Positions 12,155 to 22,909 of a DNA stretch of 64,000 nucleotides are shown one piece after another; position 1 is the first letter of the stretch; each line of letters starts with the position of its first letter. Location of the stretch: positions 186,001 through 250,000 of the forward strand of contig WTXD01000038.1 of the NCBI GenBank assembly GCA_022496205.1, given 5' to 3'. This stretch comes from Gloeopeniophorella convolvens (taxonomy: Eukaryota > Basidiomycota > Agaricomycetes > Russulales). The notes beneath the pieces were generated by a model. That model searched no databases. It was not told the origin of the DNA and saw only the letters and a list, made by a program, of their open reading frames with translations. A program made the translations under genes and the position numbers.

Positions 12155-13348
12155 ATGGCCAGCGCTGGCTCGACTTCGTTGGATCGCGAGAACCATGTCC
12201 CCGAGTGGGCCACTGCCCCGCGCTCTCTGACCTGGCAACCCTCGCCCTCACGTCTTCGACAGGTGTCATCCCCCGAACAGTTCGCCGCACTCACCCTACC
12301 TTCCTCCCCCCTGCTCAAGCCGTCTACATGGTCTAACCTTCCTATAGAACTTGTCGCCGAAATCCTCCTATATGCCGCGTTTGCGTCGCGCGCGGATGCG
12401 TACGCACTCTGCCTCGTGTCCTCCGCCGTGCGCCGCGCGGTCCTTCCAGCACTCTACCACAACGTCCTCCTCCGTTATGCAGGACAGGTTCCCCATTTTG
12501 TTGCGCCATTCACCGCCCGTGAAAAGCCTTTTGCTTTCCCCTCAGCTCTACGCAATACGAAACTCCTCGCTCACGCACCTATCTACTCCCTCGCCCTCGC
12601 CCTCCCTACCAAGCGACCATCGCTCGAGTCGGCCCTCGCTCGCGTGGCTCCCGCGCTCGGTTCCTTGAAGCACCTCGCCCTGACCGCGCCGCTCCTCGGT
12701 GCACACGCGCACTGGCTGCGCGCCTCCCACATCCGTCCCCACACGGTCATGCTCTACCATCTTGGCCGCCCCGCGCCCGTGCACTTCGCAGAACCTTTTC
12801 TACGCAGCATCACACACCTGCACACGTCTACGCTCTCCGGCTTCCGCGATTCGTCCCTCGCATCCCTCCCCGCACTCACCCATGTCGCACTCACCACACG
12901 CGCGACGCAGGCATCACACGCTATCGACGAGGTCCTGGCTTCTGCGCGCCGTGTCCTCGCGACCTGCCCTAATCTCAAAATGCTTGTCCTCTCCCTCGAT
13001 GGTGCGCACGGTGTGCTCCCAGCCCCATGGCGTGCGGCCCTCTCAGTCGCGCCGGCGCGCCAGCGCGATCAGCGCCTGTATGTCCTGCCCTATGCGCGCC
13101 GACCCCGCGTCGAATGGCATGATATAGCTTCGGGCGCGCCGGATGTGTTCGATTTCGCGCGTGTCTGGCGCGACGCCGAGGCGCGGGGCTTACATGCGAC
13201 AACGGTGCGACTCGCGGCCGAGGCGGGTGCACGCAACGCAGCGCTGAATTCATGGAAGGAGGACGAGTGGGATCTCGATATGATGACTGCGCCTGGTTAT
13301 GTACACGGGAGGGCCACGGACGGGGGCGAGACAGATACCCGTGAGTAG
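12155..13348 (+). CDS. F-box protein with leucine-rich C-terminal region
   Basis: Single-exon frame of 397 residues. The ATG at 12155 has a good context (CAACCATGG); the frame is open further upstream but has no ATG there. An F-box lies at about residues 61-106: 'LPIELVAEILLYAAF', then 'ALCLVSSAVRRAVLPALYHNVLL'. The rest contains irregular leucine-rich strands ('LKHLALTAPLL', 'ITHLHTSTLSGF', 'LPALTHVALTT', 'CPNLKMLVLSL'), as in the large Agaricomycete F-box/LRR-like expansions. Such proteins are presumed substrate receptors of SCF (Skp1-Cul1-F-box) ubiquitin ligases; the substrate cannot be guessed. A GTGAGT overlaps the last codons, so a 3' intron cannot be wholly excluded, but no downstream exon is evident. 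Confidence 0.82.
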   Translation: MASAGSTSLDRENHVPEWATAPRSLTWQPSPSRLRQVSSPEQFAALTLPSSPLLKPSTWSNLPIELVAEILLYAAFASRADAYALCLVSSAVRRAVLPALYHNVLLRYAGQVPHFVAPFTAREKPFAFPSALRNTKLLAHAPIYSLALALPTKRPSLESALARVAPALGSLKHLALTAPLLGAHAHWLRASHIRPHTVMLYHLGRPAPVHFAEPFLRSITHLHTSTLSGFRDSSLASLPALTHVALTTRATQASHAIDEVLASARRVLATCPNLKMLVLSLDGAHGVLPAPWRAALSVAPARQRDQRLYVLPYARRPRVEWHDIASGAPDVFDFARVWRDAEARGLHATTVRLAAEAGARNAALNSWKEDEWDLDMMTAPGYVHGRATDGGETDTRE

Positions 13349-15372
13349 GTTCCCTCGTTCAGGTAGACCAAATCGACTGACAAGAATTCCTCAGCTGCGT
13401 TACAGTGGTGACGATTTTCTGCTCAGATGTGCCTCCTTACTGTCCTATAACCCGTCGCTGGCCAACGAAGCATCGCAGAATCATTTCATCGCCTCCTGTT
13501 CTGCTTAGAACATCGCACGTGCTTCCCGCAGATACACGATATCCCCGTATCCGTCTATTACTCCATTGACCTCTGCACCCTTTCGGAAGCTTCTGCACGA
13601 TTCCCTCGTTGCATCTGGTCACTATGCTCGCACACCCTCTACCATCTACCACGTAGTATGTTCCATGATCGTTCCTGTGGGTCGTATCTCCTGTGTATAT
13701 GTATCCTCCTGACTCATCCATTGTCTGTATCATACGGATCATGGCCGTGACCTGGCATTTGACTCATTCTCTGCAGTATTCTCCATAGATTCACGCGCGA
13801 CTGCCATGCCTCGTGTGTACTCTAGCGGAATTCAATCTATTGCACTCCACCGCATCGATTCATCAAACCGTTACTCTGGCTGTCCATTTCTCCGCTTCCC
13901 AGCCTATCACACCTCCATGAGACCACTCCCCGGTCCTCATCACCCCTTTGTGCATTCCTTTGGCGAACTTATCCTGATCTGATCGTATCGCCAGGTTTAA
14001 CAGGCACCGCCCGACTGTGACGATCGGCCACTGCTGCGGTCGCGCCTGAATCTGCCTGCGGATCCATTCGGCGCCCAAGTACTCCATTCGATCGCAACAA
14101 TAGACTCATGGCCCGCAGTGGGCGTATGTATATATCATGACAGACGTTGCGTCTCGACTCTATCGAATTTGACATCTCTGCCAACACAGGATCTCGCGCC
14201 CCTGAGCGCCCTCGCACCCGTCACCCCTTCACCAGTCACATTCTCCCTTGCGCATGTGCGCATGACCATGAGGGTGCATTGTCCTCCAATCCTGGAGGGA
14301 AGCCTCCCGGAGGTCTAGACCGGGCGGGAAGTTGAAAGTCGGCGCTATAGATATCGACTCTTGAGTTGTCTTGTCTGGTGTGCGTCGGTCTGGCGCGAGG
14401 GCTATGGTGGTCTCTAGACTGTCGCGACGTGGTGTGAGCGACACCTGCATCTGGCTTAGGCGTACTCGCACAATGTACAACTGTGTCATGTATCATGGCT
14501 TACGCTACTGGTACATGGGTGTGTGGTGTATGAATGAACACCTCGATCCGCCATTGCCGATCTGACCAGTCATAGCATTGTATTGATACTAGGGGCGGCA
14601 TGGGTCTACTCATCTTTCTCAAAACAGGGGTTTGCCCTGGGATAGGGAATGGAATAAAGTTCTGGGGCGTTCCCGTCAAAGTCCTGCCTATCATCGACGT
14701 CTCCCGAAGTCGGGTCATAGCGGGTCATGGTAGCATATCACACGGCGGCGTGCCGGATGAGGCTTGAATAATATATGACCGGTGTGAACTACCCAGCTCA
14801 GCGCGAAGACTGTTATTCCCGCTCAGGCTGAGTCGTGAATGGCAGCCGATACGTGACTGTGTGCGGAAAAGCGGCCACAAGGGGTGAGATTGATAACGTT
14901 ATCGCGTTGATTTAGATGTCATGAAAAGAGTGAGGGTTGACTCTGCTGGGAAAGAAACAGGTGGGGGGGCTCGTTTGGCACACACCTAAGTACGGATAAA
15001 GACTCATTTTGACGTTGACTTTGATTCGATAGCCCGTCCCTCATTGTAGATTGTATTGGAGATACACTTGCTTGTGTAAGATGGCATGGGCACGCTCGGT
15101 GCGTTGGCCTCTGTAATATCATTTACCGCTAAATCTGATACCCCAGGCCGCATACCAGGGCGAGTATTGGGCGCTGGGGGCTCGCGCTGGCGATTAATAT
15201 TGAGGAGTCGTCCTGACACGATTGAAGCAGGCGACAGAGATCTAGAGCGACAGAGTTGATTGGCAAGATGCCCGTGGGAACACGCACGTGAATGGCTGGC
15301 ACGCACTCACCAAAGTTCGCGGCTTGGCCTCTGAGTCGCACCTCCTTCCACGCTGTCTACTGACTTTCGAAC
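13349..15372. other. Intergenic region between F-box gene and BUB3
   Basis: About 2 kb of mixed composition with only short open frames on both strands. No domain, repeat family or RNA gene was recognised. The right end should contain the BUB3 promoter. Confidence 0.5.
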
Positions 15373-16723
15373 ATGTCAGGTGAGCGGTTTATCATTTAGA
15401 CCTGCTGTCAGACCATCTACGAGGGCTAACGGTGTCTAAAAGACACCCAAACCGAACTGAAGGGTGCTCCTTTCGACAGCATCTCGAGCCTGCAATTCTC
15501 GCCCACGAGTTCCAACCTTCTCTTAGCTTCCGCATGGGATTCGGTGCGTCTTCTCCCTCTCATACACATTTTCTCTATTTGTTCAGTCTTCTCTAAGCGT
15601 TTCTGCCGTCGTTATATAGACTGTCAGATTGTACGATGTCACGGCCAACGAGGAAAAGACCAAATTCGATCACCGTGCAGCAGTCCTTTCAGCAATCTTC
15701 TCGGACGCGTCGCACGCATTCAGTGGCGGACTCGACGCGTCACTTAGAGAGTGCGCTTTTCCGCCATCATGCCTCTGTCTTGCCCTAATCTGCATTAGGC
15801 TAGAAATCGAAACCGAGAAAATACATGCTCTTGGACAACACGATGATGCCATATCGAGTGTCCGTTTCTCAAGTCAAGCGAGTGCGTCTGCGTACTCGTG
15901 GTCTCTATATTCCTTTCGCCTTATTATTCCCGTGACAGATGCAATAATTACTGGTTCCTGGGACCGCACTGTCCGCTTCTGGGACCCCCGCGCATCCACC
16001 ACGCAACAGTCCTCTCACCAACTTCCCGAGCGCGTGTACTTCATGGATGTAACTGGTAATCGCCTTGTCATCGCTCTCGCCAGTCGCCTCTTCCATATCT
16101 TCGACATTCGCAAGATGGACGCGCCCGAGCAAACACGCGAAAGCTCTTTGAAGTTCCTCACCCGTGCTCTCGCGTGTATGTCTGATGGCGAAGGTGAAGT
16201 TCTACCTTCCTCACATACTCCCATTAGCGTGCTGAGAAGAGGCTCCATCAGGCTATGCCACTGCTTCAGTTGAGGGCCGCATTGCCGTCGAGTACTTTGA
16301 TCCAGCGCCTTCTGTACAAGAGAAGAAGTATGCGTTCAAATGTCACCGCCAGACCATCGACGACGTCGATCACGTATGGCCGGTCAACGCGCTCGCGTTC
16401 CATCCCACGTATAACACTTTCGCATCCGGTGGTTCAGATGGAACCGTCTCTGTTTGGGACCACAAAGTCAAGAAGCGTCTGCGTCAGTATCCTCGCTATC
16501 CATCTCCCATCGCTGCCCTTGCGTTTTCTACGGACGGGTCGCGCTTGGCTGTCGGTTCTAGCTACACGTGGGACGCAGGTGAAGAGGGTGCAAGGACAAC
16601 AGAGCGCCCACAATTGTTTGTACGCGACCTTGGAGATGAGATCAAAGTGCGTCCGTACTTCACATGAGGGTTTATTCTTGCTCATTACTTTGGTGCTTTC
16701 AGCCGAAGGGTTGGGAGAAGTAA
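15373..16723 (+). CDS. BUB3: BUB3 spindle-assembly-checkpoint WD40 protein
   Basis: Seven exons (15373-15379, 15443-15543, 15620-15750, 15799-15881, 15939-16193, 16252-16646, 16703-16723) splice in frame to 330 residues, the usual BUB3 length. All introns are GT-AG and 48-76 bp; the first and last coding exons are only 7 and 21 nt. Diagnostic strings include 'FDSISSLQFSP', 'SGGLDASLR', 'ITGSWDRTVRFWDPR', 'GRIAVEYFDP', 'KYAFKCHR', 'NTFASGGSDGTVSVWD' and 'AVGSSYTWD', with a C-terminal 'DEIKPKGWEK'. These are BUB3 rather than RAE1 features. BUB3 forms a seven-bladed propeller that brings BUB1 and BUBR1/MAD3 to kinetochores by binding phosphorylated MELT repeats of KNL1/Spc105. The gene looks intact. 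Confidence 0.95.
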
Positions 16724-17167
16724 GAGCATGACGGTATCTTCCCTTGAGGTTCGTCTTGTATCGCTTGTTGGTGGCTATACGTGAGCGGTAGTTGCTTGCA
16801 TGCTCTCTGTCACAGGAGAGTCTCTGAAAATGCTACATACTGTTTCCAATCCGCATGTTAAAATGCTCGTATGTGTCCTGTTGTGCCTGAAGCAAGAGCA
16901 GGAATTACTGTCCCAGACAGTCGTGAATTTCCCGAGCTGCTCCGGTCCGGCCGGTGCGCCTCCTTCCCTGAGATCTTTGACATCAGCTCCGGGATCTGGT
17001 TCGGGGTGCGTGTCCTTCCTATCGACAAAGTACTACCATCGTTCACCAGCAACTCAGGTGGGTCCACTTTCACAGCGCTAGGAGGGTATCCACACGTTCA
17101 AAATGGCATCTAAGCGGACCCGTGTGGACTCGTATATGTGGGTCTGTTCGCAGCGCGTTTTTTGTTC

Positions 17168-17180
17168 GACACTATAAAGA
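17168..17180 (+). promoter_or_regulatory. TATA-box-like element of the SDR reductase gene
   Basis: The sequence GACACTATAAAGACG lies about 35-45 bp upstream of the reductase ATG at 17211. The match to a TATA element is direct; the role as core promoter is inferred from position. Confidence 0.45.
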
Positions 17181-17210
17181 CGCTGTCTATGCGCACATAC
17201 GGGTACCTCA

Positions 17211-18691
17211 ATGGCCCCCGTCTTACCTCCTGCTAAAGCTCTTGTCACCGGCGCGAACGGATATGTCGCCGCGTGGGTTACGCGGGCGCTCCTTGATGCA
17301 GGTTACTCTGTCCGCGGAACAGTCAGAACGTCTCCCAAAGGTGAACAGCTGAAGGCTGCCTTCAAGTCATACGGAGACAAGCTGGAGTACATCGTAGTTG
17401 AAGACATGATGCAGGTGAGAGCAACTCCCTTGCTACGGTTTCCCGGCGTACTTGAACAGGTTTATCAGGGAGGGGCATTTGATGAGGCCGTCAAAGGCAT
17501 CGACATTGTTCACCACGTCGCATCTCCAACGGCACTCCAGCTCAATGACCCAGATGGTAAGCATAGATTATAGTTCCAGTCTCGCCCGCGCCGAACATTT
17601 ATTAGACTTTATTGTCCCTGCCTTGAAGGGCACGGTCGGTGTTCTGGAATCTATCCGGCAAACAGGGTATGCGTCCTGCTTAGTTTTGTGATCATGCCAC
17701 CTCAAAGTGCTGTGCGGTAGTTCCTCCGTCAAACGTTTCGTGTACACGTCCTCGTGTGCCACCATTCAGAATTACACTGGGGGTGGACCTTTTCTCTTCG
17801 ACGAAACGTCATGGAACGAACCCGTCTTAAAGGAGCTGGAGGAGAAAGGGAAGGCTACTCCCGGCTTATCCGCTTACCGCGCCTCCAAGACGTTAGCGGA
17901 GAAAGGTGAACGCTCCTCACGCATCACACGCCTGATTGAGCCTCACCTATGCTTACTGCGATAAAGCCGTGTGGAATTTCTACGAAAAGCACAAGGAGAG
18001 CATTGATTGGGATGTAGTCACGCTGTGTCCATGCTACGTAAGTTTCCCTTCGTACAACTCCCCACTTTTTTGCTCATTGTTGCAGGTCTTTGGCGTAAGA
18101 GCTGCTCCTGTCGGCGGTATTCGTCAAGACCAGCTCACGCTCATATGTTTACTAGGTCCCAGCCATAGAGCCCGCATCTCCGGCGGAGCTGAGCGCGTCT
18201 ATGCAAGTATTTTATTCTATTACGTTGGGGCAGAAGGAACACGGCGGATTGGGTGACGGTGGAAACTCATGGGTCGACGTCCGCGATGTCGGAACGGCAC
18301 ATGCTCTAGCCAGCCATGCAACGGGCGCTGGCAACCAGCGTATCATCGTCTCTCATGGTGCGCCATTTGTTCGTATCTGCTTACACACCGTCGTTGATGC
18401 TGGTATGCATCCACGAAGGCGGATTCTTCTGGCAAGATCTGTGTAAGCCATCTTGTTCATTTGATCTCGCGCTTTCGACGAATCTGCACTCCAGGGGACA
18501 GCGCCAACGCTATCGCTCCAACTTCTTTGACCTCCATCCCGAAAGGAGAGCCTGGTTCGACTAAAGGAAAGGTACCTTTCATTGCTTATTCAAGGGCTAA
18601 GATGGACAGTGTTCTTGGTCTGAAGACACGGCCTTTGGATGACATGGTGAAGGAGTGCTTGGACTTATACGTTAAGCTTCAGGGAAAGTAG
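17211..18691 (+). CDS. NAD(P)-dependent extended SDR reductase (Gre2/dihydroflavonol-reductase-like)
   Basis: Nine exons join in frame to 346 residues: 17211-17414, 17469-17556, 17606-17666, 17721-17905, 17967-18037, 18086-18094, 18156-18357, 18419-18442 and 18495-18691. The Rossmann motif is 'TGANGYVAAWV' near the N-terminus. The catalytic Ser sits in 'VYTSSCATI' and the YxxxK pair in 'YRASK'. 'VFG' and the C-terminal 'SRAKMDSVLGLKTRPL' complete the AR_SDR_e pattern. Members such as yeast Gre2 reduce aldehydes and ketones (for example methylglyoxal) with NADPH in the cytosol; the substrate here is unknown. The sixth exon is only 9 nt and encodes V-F-G; without it this conserved motif would be missing. 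The start follows a TATA-like box by about 40 bp. Confidence 0.92.
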
Positions 18692-20114
18692 GCTTCGGCT
18701 ACGTTATCCACCTTTCTGCGCCGGACCAGTACCGGGAACCAGTCGGGCATGTTGATCACTGCATGCATTGATATCGAATGGACTTTCATGTCGAGGAAGA
18801 CTGTTGTGCGACTACGATTGCTAGGTGAACCCGAGGCTCTTTGGTTGTTGCAGCGTAAGAGAAAACGACGAGTCCGACTCTGTGACGCATTGGAAAGCGA
18901 CGCCTATAGGGAACGAGGGCAGGCAGGTATTCACAGAGAGTTCGTCCGCAATCTTTCCTCGTTCCAGTAGCCTGAGCATGGGACTGCTAGGTACGACTCG
19001 AAAGTCGGAGGTGACGTCTGCTCTTAGCGGGGGTTACTACTTAGGTCATGGCGTACAAATGTCTACTGGAACGTGAGTTTTCCAGCGCCCTTTCGAGATG
19101 TTGATGAGAAACCCAGCACCGAATTCTACGCTATCTCAACCGCTGCGAGTCCTACACTCTGCGCGCAAGTTGTGCAGCGCTGCCAAACGTACTCGCCAAA
19201 GCGGCTGTGCTGTGCGGCCCATCGACATAGCTCTTTCCAAGGCGATTCTTGTACTTCAAAAGAGCCTCCGTGTATAGGGACCGTGGCAGTAAGTACCATG
19301 CAGGGTCGTGCCCTGCCCATGCAACGTGCATACCTAGTGACCGTACAAAGGTACAAAACACTGCAATGAGTATACACGCGCCCGGGGTGTGCCCAGGCTC
19401 AGGTGGCGCAGGTGGCTGTCTACCAGCCCAGAACAGTTCAAATTCGGAAGAAGTGCCATGCGTCGGCTGTATTCTCGAAACATTTCAGACAGATATATAC
19501 CTGACATAGGTCGTTCTGATCGATTTCAACCCATCGCTGCGATTTTCGTTGGGACGGTAGAGAGAATACTGTAGAGTACAATCGTTCGAGGCTAACCGTA
19601 AGGGGGAGATTTCGTCGCCACTAGCCGCGCGTCCATGCGGTATCAGCGGATTATCTTCGTAGTTCCAAAGTAGATATTCAATCCTGCAAGTATTCGGGAT
19701 GGATGCGAGCGTATGAAAACGCGAGTAGTCGGCTATACTGCTGAATATCGCCCCTCAGAGTCGCGATTGTCCACACGCTCACCGTTGATTGTTGGTAAGT
19801 CGTGGGAGTAAAGCAACCTTGTTGCCTACGTTGAAGGCTCGGGGTCTATATGCAGAAAGCTCCCGCGTGACAACGTCGAATGAGCTTGGGGAGGGCGGGA
19901 AAGGCGATGTCGGTTCAAGCAGTTCGTTAGGATGACAGCCTAGGGTTCGGGAAGGTGGCGCGCAGGTGGCGCCTGTTCACTAGGACTTTCGTTTGGCGAT
20001 GAACTGAGTGTCATCGCAGAGCTGTTCATGTACTCCGTTAGGCCCTCCGCGGTACGCTCGCGGCGCTGACTCACCAAAGGCTCAAGGGCTCCAACCTATG
20101 TGTGGAAGATGATG
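18692..20114. other. Intergenic region between the reductase and the metacaspase cluster
   Basis: Convergent intergenic space. Short open frames only, with no recognised domain, repeat or RNA gene. Confidence 0.5.
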
Positions 20115-21937
20115 TTAGAAGGGTGACAACGATGTGCTACCACCATTGAGAGCACGCGCCTGCAAAGTCTGCTCTCTAAACTCAAAATGCCCGCCTTTCG
20201 CGAGGTGCTCCTCCAGTTCGCTTCTTTGATCTGGAGACATCCCCTTCTTTTTGATCCATCTCTTGAAAATCTTCCGTGCCTTCTTGACCCGATTGAAGGC
20301 CGCCAGAGAAAGCCTTCTCCTGCACGAGTAGAGGAATGGCGCATTGGCAAACATGATAATGTACCAAGAGGGCTAAGAACGCCTACTTCAACTCACGGTT
20401 CAGCTCGTCTACTTTGATACTTGGGTTTCTCTCTGATGAAGTGTGAGTCGAGCGCTGGGCACATGGGCGAAAAAACACACTGAGGATCGTAATGAGCTCC
20501 TGGAGTCACGAGTCAACAGACCAGTACATGAGAGAAAATTTGAGATGCATACCATGGTCATCGCACTTCCGTTTCTCTTCCGGTCCTCCAAGGCCGACTC
20601 GTGGTCAGAGCATGCTGATACGGAGATCTCCAGTAGCCAGTCAAATGACAAGCTCAGTGTAGCGGAGCGATACTCACAACGAGCGGTCCACCTTTCAGAG
20701 AATAGGCACAATACCAGCCTCCGCAGGGCGGACGCTTGACAGGGATCGGGTTATCTCGTACAGTGTTGGATCCCTGAGCTTCTTTCGCTCGTTTCGCTTT
20801 GAGGAATTTGAAAAGTACAACTGCGAGTGAGAACTTGGCGACGACAGAGAAGGTTCTCTTGATTGGTCGATTGATGTACATGAGCTGGTAGGCGTCGCCA
20901 TCGCTGTGGGAGCGTTTCGGAGGTTCCGTATAGAGCTTCTCTGCCTTTTCAACGTCAAGAGCTTCAAGGATAAGACTCGTAAACTACACAACGAAGAAAT
21001 CGACAGAAACTCACTGAAGTTTCGTTTGCGTAAGAACCAATGACAGTTGTAATGATTCAGGTCAAGAAGAGTACCAGAATGGCACGCGTCCAAGATGGCC
21101 TACGGGATTCAATGAGTAATTGATGTATAGACTCTATTAGGCCGTACAGTGAGGCGTACGCCCGGCTTAAGCTTATCAACGAGGTACTTTCGAAGATCCT
21201 ACGGCGAGAGGAGGTCAGACTTGGCTGCAGTGCGAACGTTGAAAGGCTCTCTCACATCGTCGAGAATAATCTCGCCATCGCACGCGAGGATGTCTATACG
21301 AGCGATTGAATCAAGTTCGATCTAGCACTGTGGTCGGATTATACGCACATTCATCCTTTCCATCAATCTCGTTGGGATCCTTCTTCGCTTTCTGTTGGCC
21401 GGAGTGGCCTGCGTCTTAGAACTGATGGTGTAAGAGTACGTAAATAAACGGGGCAGGCTCTTACAATGAAATACGAACGCGTCTTCAGAAGACGCGTCCT
21501 TCACAAAAAGATGCATTGCCTTAATCTGGGATCGACCGTGTCAGGTCTGATTGCATGTCAGTAGCACACTCAGGGAGCTCACGATGTTCGGCTTTGACGG
21601 CCAACGATCAGTCCCTTCGTTCCTTTCTTCGTCTGTCATCAAGAATATATCTTCTTCGCGGTACTTGTAGATTGCTGTTGTAATACTATCACCTTGGCTG
21701 GACGACAGCGCGTAAAAAGGACAATGACGCACTGATCAGAATGTCTTTCATCTTCTTGACATCATTGACAGGGCCCTTCAGCACGGTACTAAAGTCTCCG
21801 TTGGGGTCGGCGGTAGACTTGTTCGATGTATAGTTGATGCCAATGAGGAGTGCCATATATTTAGGGTCTCTAGAGGATGGGGGTGCGTCGCGGGGACGGG
21901 GAACCGAGAGACGACGGAACACTTTAGGTACGACCAT
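20115..21937 (-). CDS. Metacaspase-like (caspase-domain) protein, copy 1
   Basis: Multi-exon gene. The proposed start at 21937 (MVVPKVFRRL) has a CCATGG context; an upstream in-frame ATG at 22018 is possible. Exons in order give 'YMALLIGINYT' and 'GPVNDVKKMKDILI' (first caspase strand), 'YREEDIFLMTDE', 'YAGHSGQ' with the catalytic His (about 21392-21413, across a splice junction), 'ACDGEIILDD', and 'ILDACHSGTLLDL' with the catalytic Cys (about 21071-21095). The C-terminal part has 'PPCGGWYC', then 'ISVSACSDHESALED', and a basic tail ending at 20115. The order His-then-Cys with GHSGQ/DACHSGT fits fungal metacaspases, which cleave after Arg/Lys and need Ca2+. There is no long Pro/Gln-rich prodomain. 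First of three tandem minus-strand paralogues. Catalytic residues are intact; some exon borders in the C-terminal half are uncertain. Confidence 0.82.
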
Positions 21938-22909
21938 GGCGGGGATGGGGGATGGGGCGTTGATGATTCGGCTCTTCGGTCTAGTCTGTTTATATATGTG
22001 GTCAGACGGAAAGGACATGGAAAGAAGTCAGCGCTCAAGATAAGGTATTGGGGGGCGGTGGATGGCGTAAAAGCAGTGTGCACAGCCAGTACGAGCGCCC
22101 TTAATTAAGATGGGCGTGGATTCGAAAAGGACTCTGAGAAATTCCCAGAGAAGAAACCCTTGGGGACTGAAGAGGGATGAACTGAACCCTGATGTGTCCG
22201 TTTACCAGGTCGTCTTGAGGTCGTCCGTAACCTGACGGGATCCGTCACTGAATGACTGACAGAAGCGCCAGAGCATCACACAGAAAGATGATATGGCTAG
22301 GCTCAGCATATAAATATCTTCGTGAAACCACCGTGAGGCCCATGACGACAAGGTTCAAGGAAGGCTTGTACGATGGTGGAGAGCGAAGACCAACCAATAG
22401 GATTGGGTGGTGCCAATGAAAAGAGAGCTGATTCCTGAACATACAGGATGATCATGTAAATACCTTGGATTGGGCAACGAGAGCATGGTGCGGAGTGTGC
22501 AGTACTACATGTCCTCGAGGTGCATACTGGCAGCTATAGTGGAAATAAGACGACCTATCAAAGGACGAGACAGTCAATGTCGCTAGTCACAAAAAAAATA
22601 CGTCACGTGGAATGATGTTACATAATGCGCGAACGAGAATGGCAACCAATCTGCAGTCGGTATCAAGAAAGCGTGAATTGAGCGTGAAGATTCAAGAAAC
22701 GCGAAGTATGATTATGGGAACGTAGGGTAACGAATGAGGCACATATTCACGCGTACACTGTCTGGGTGAGAAGTTTCGAAAAAGATAGCTACTAAGCATA
22801 CAAGACCGCGGCTCGCTCACTTTCAGAGCTGCAGCCTGTCATGCATATTCTATAAAGAACGTTGCAGTAGCGCGATCAGCCAGCGGATCAGCGGGTAACA
22901 GCACAGCGC

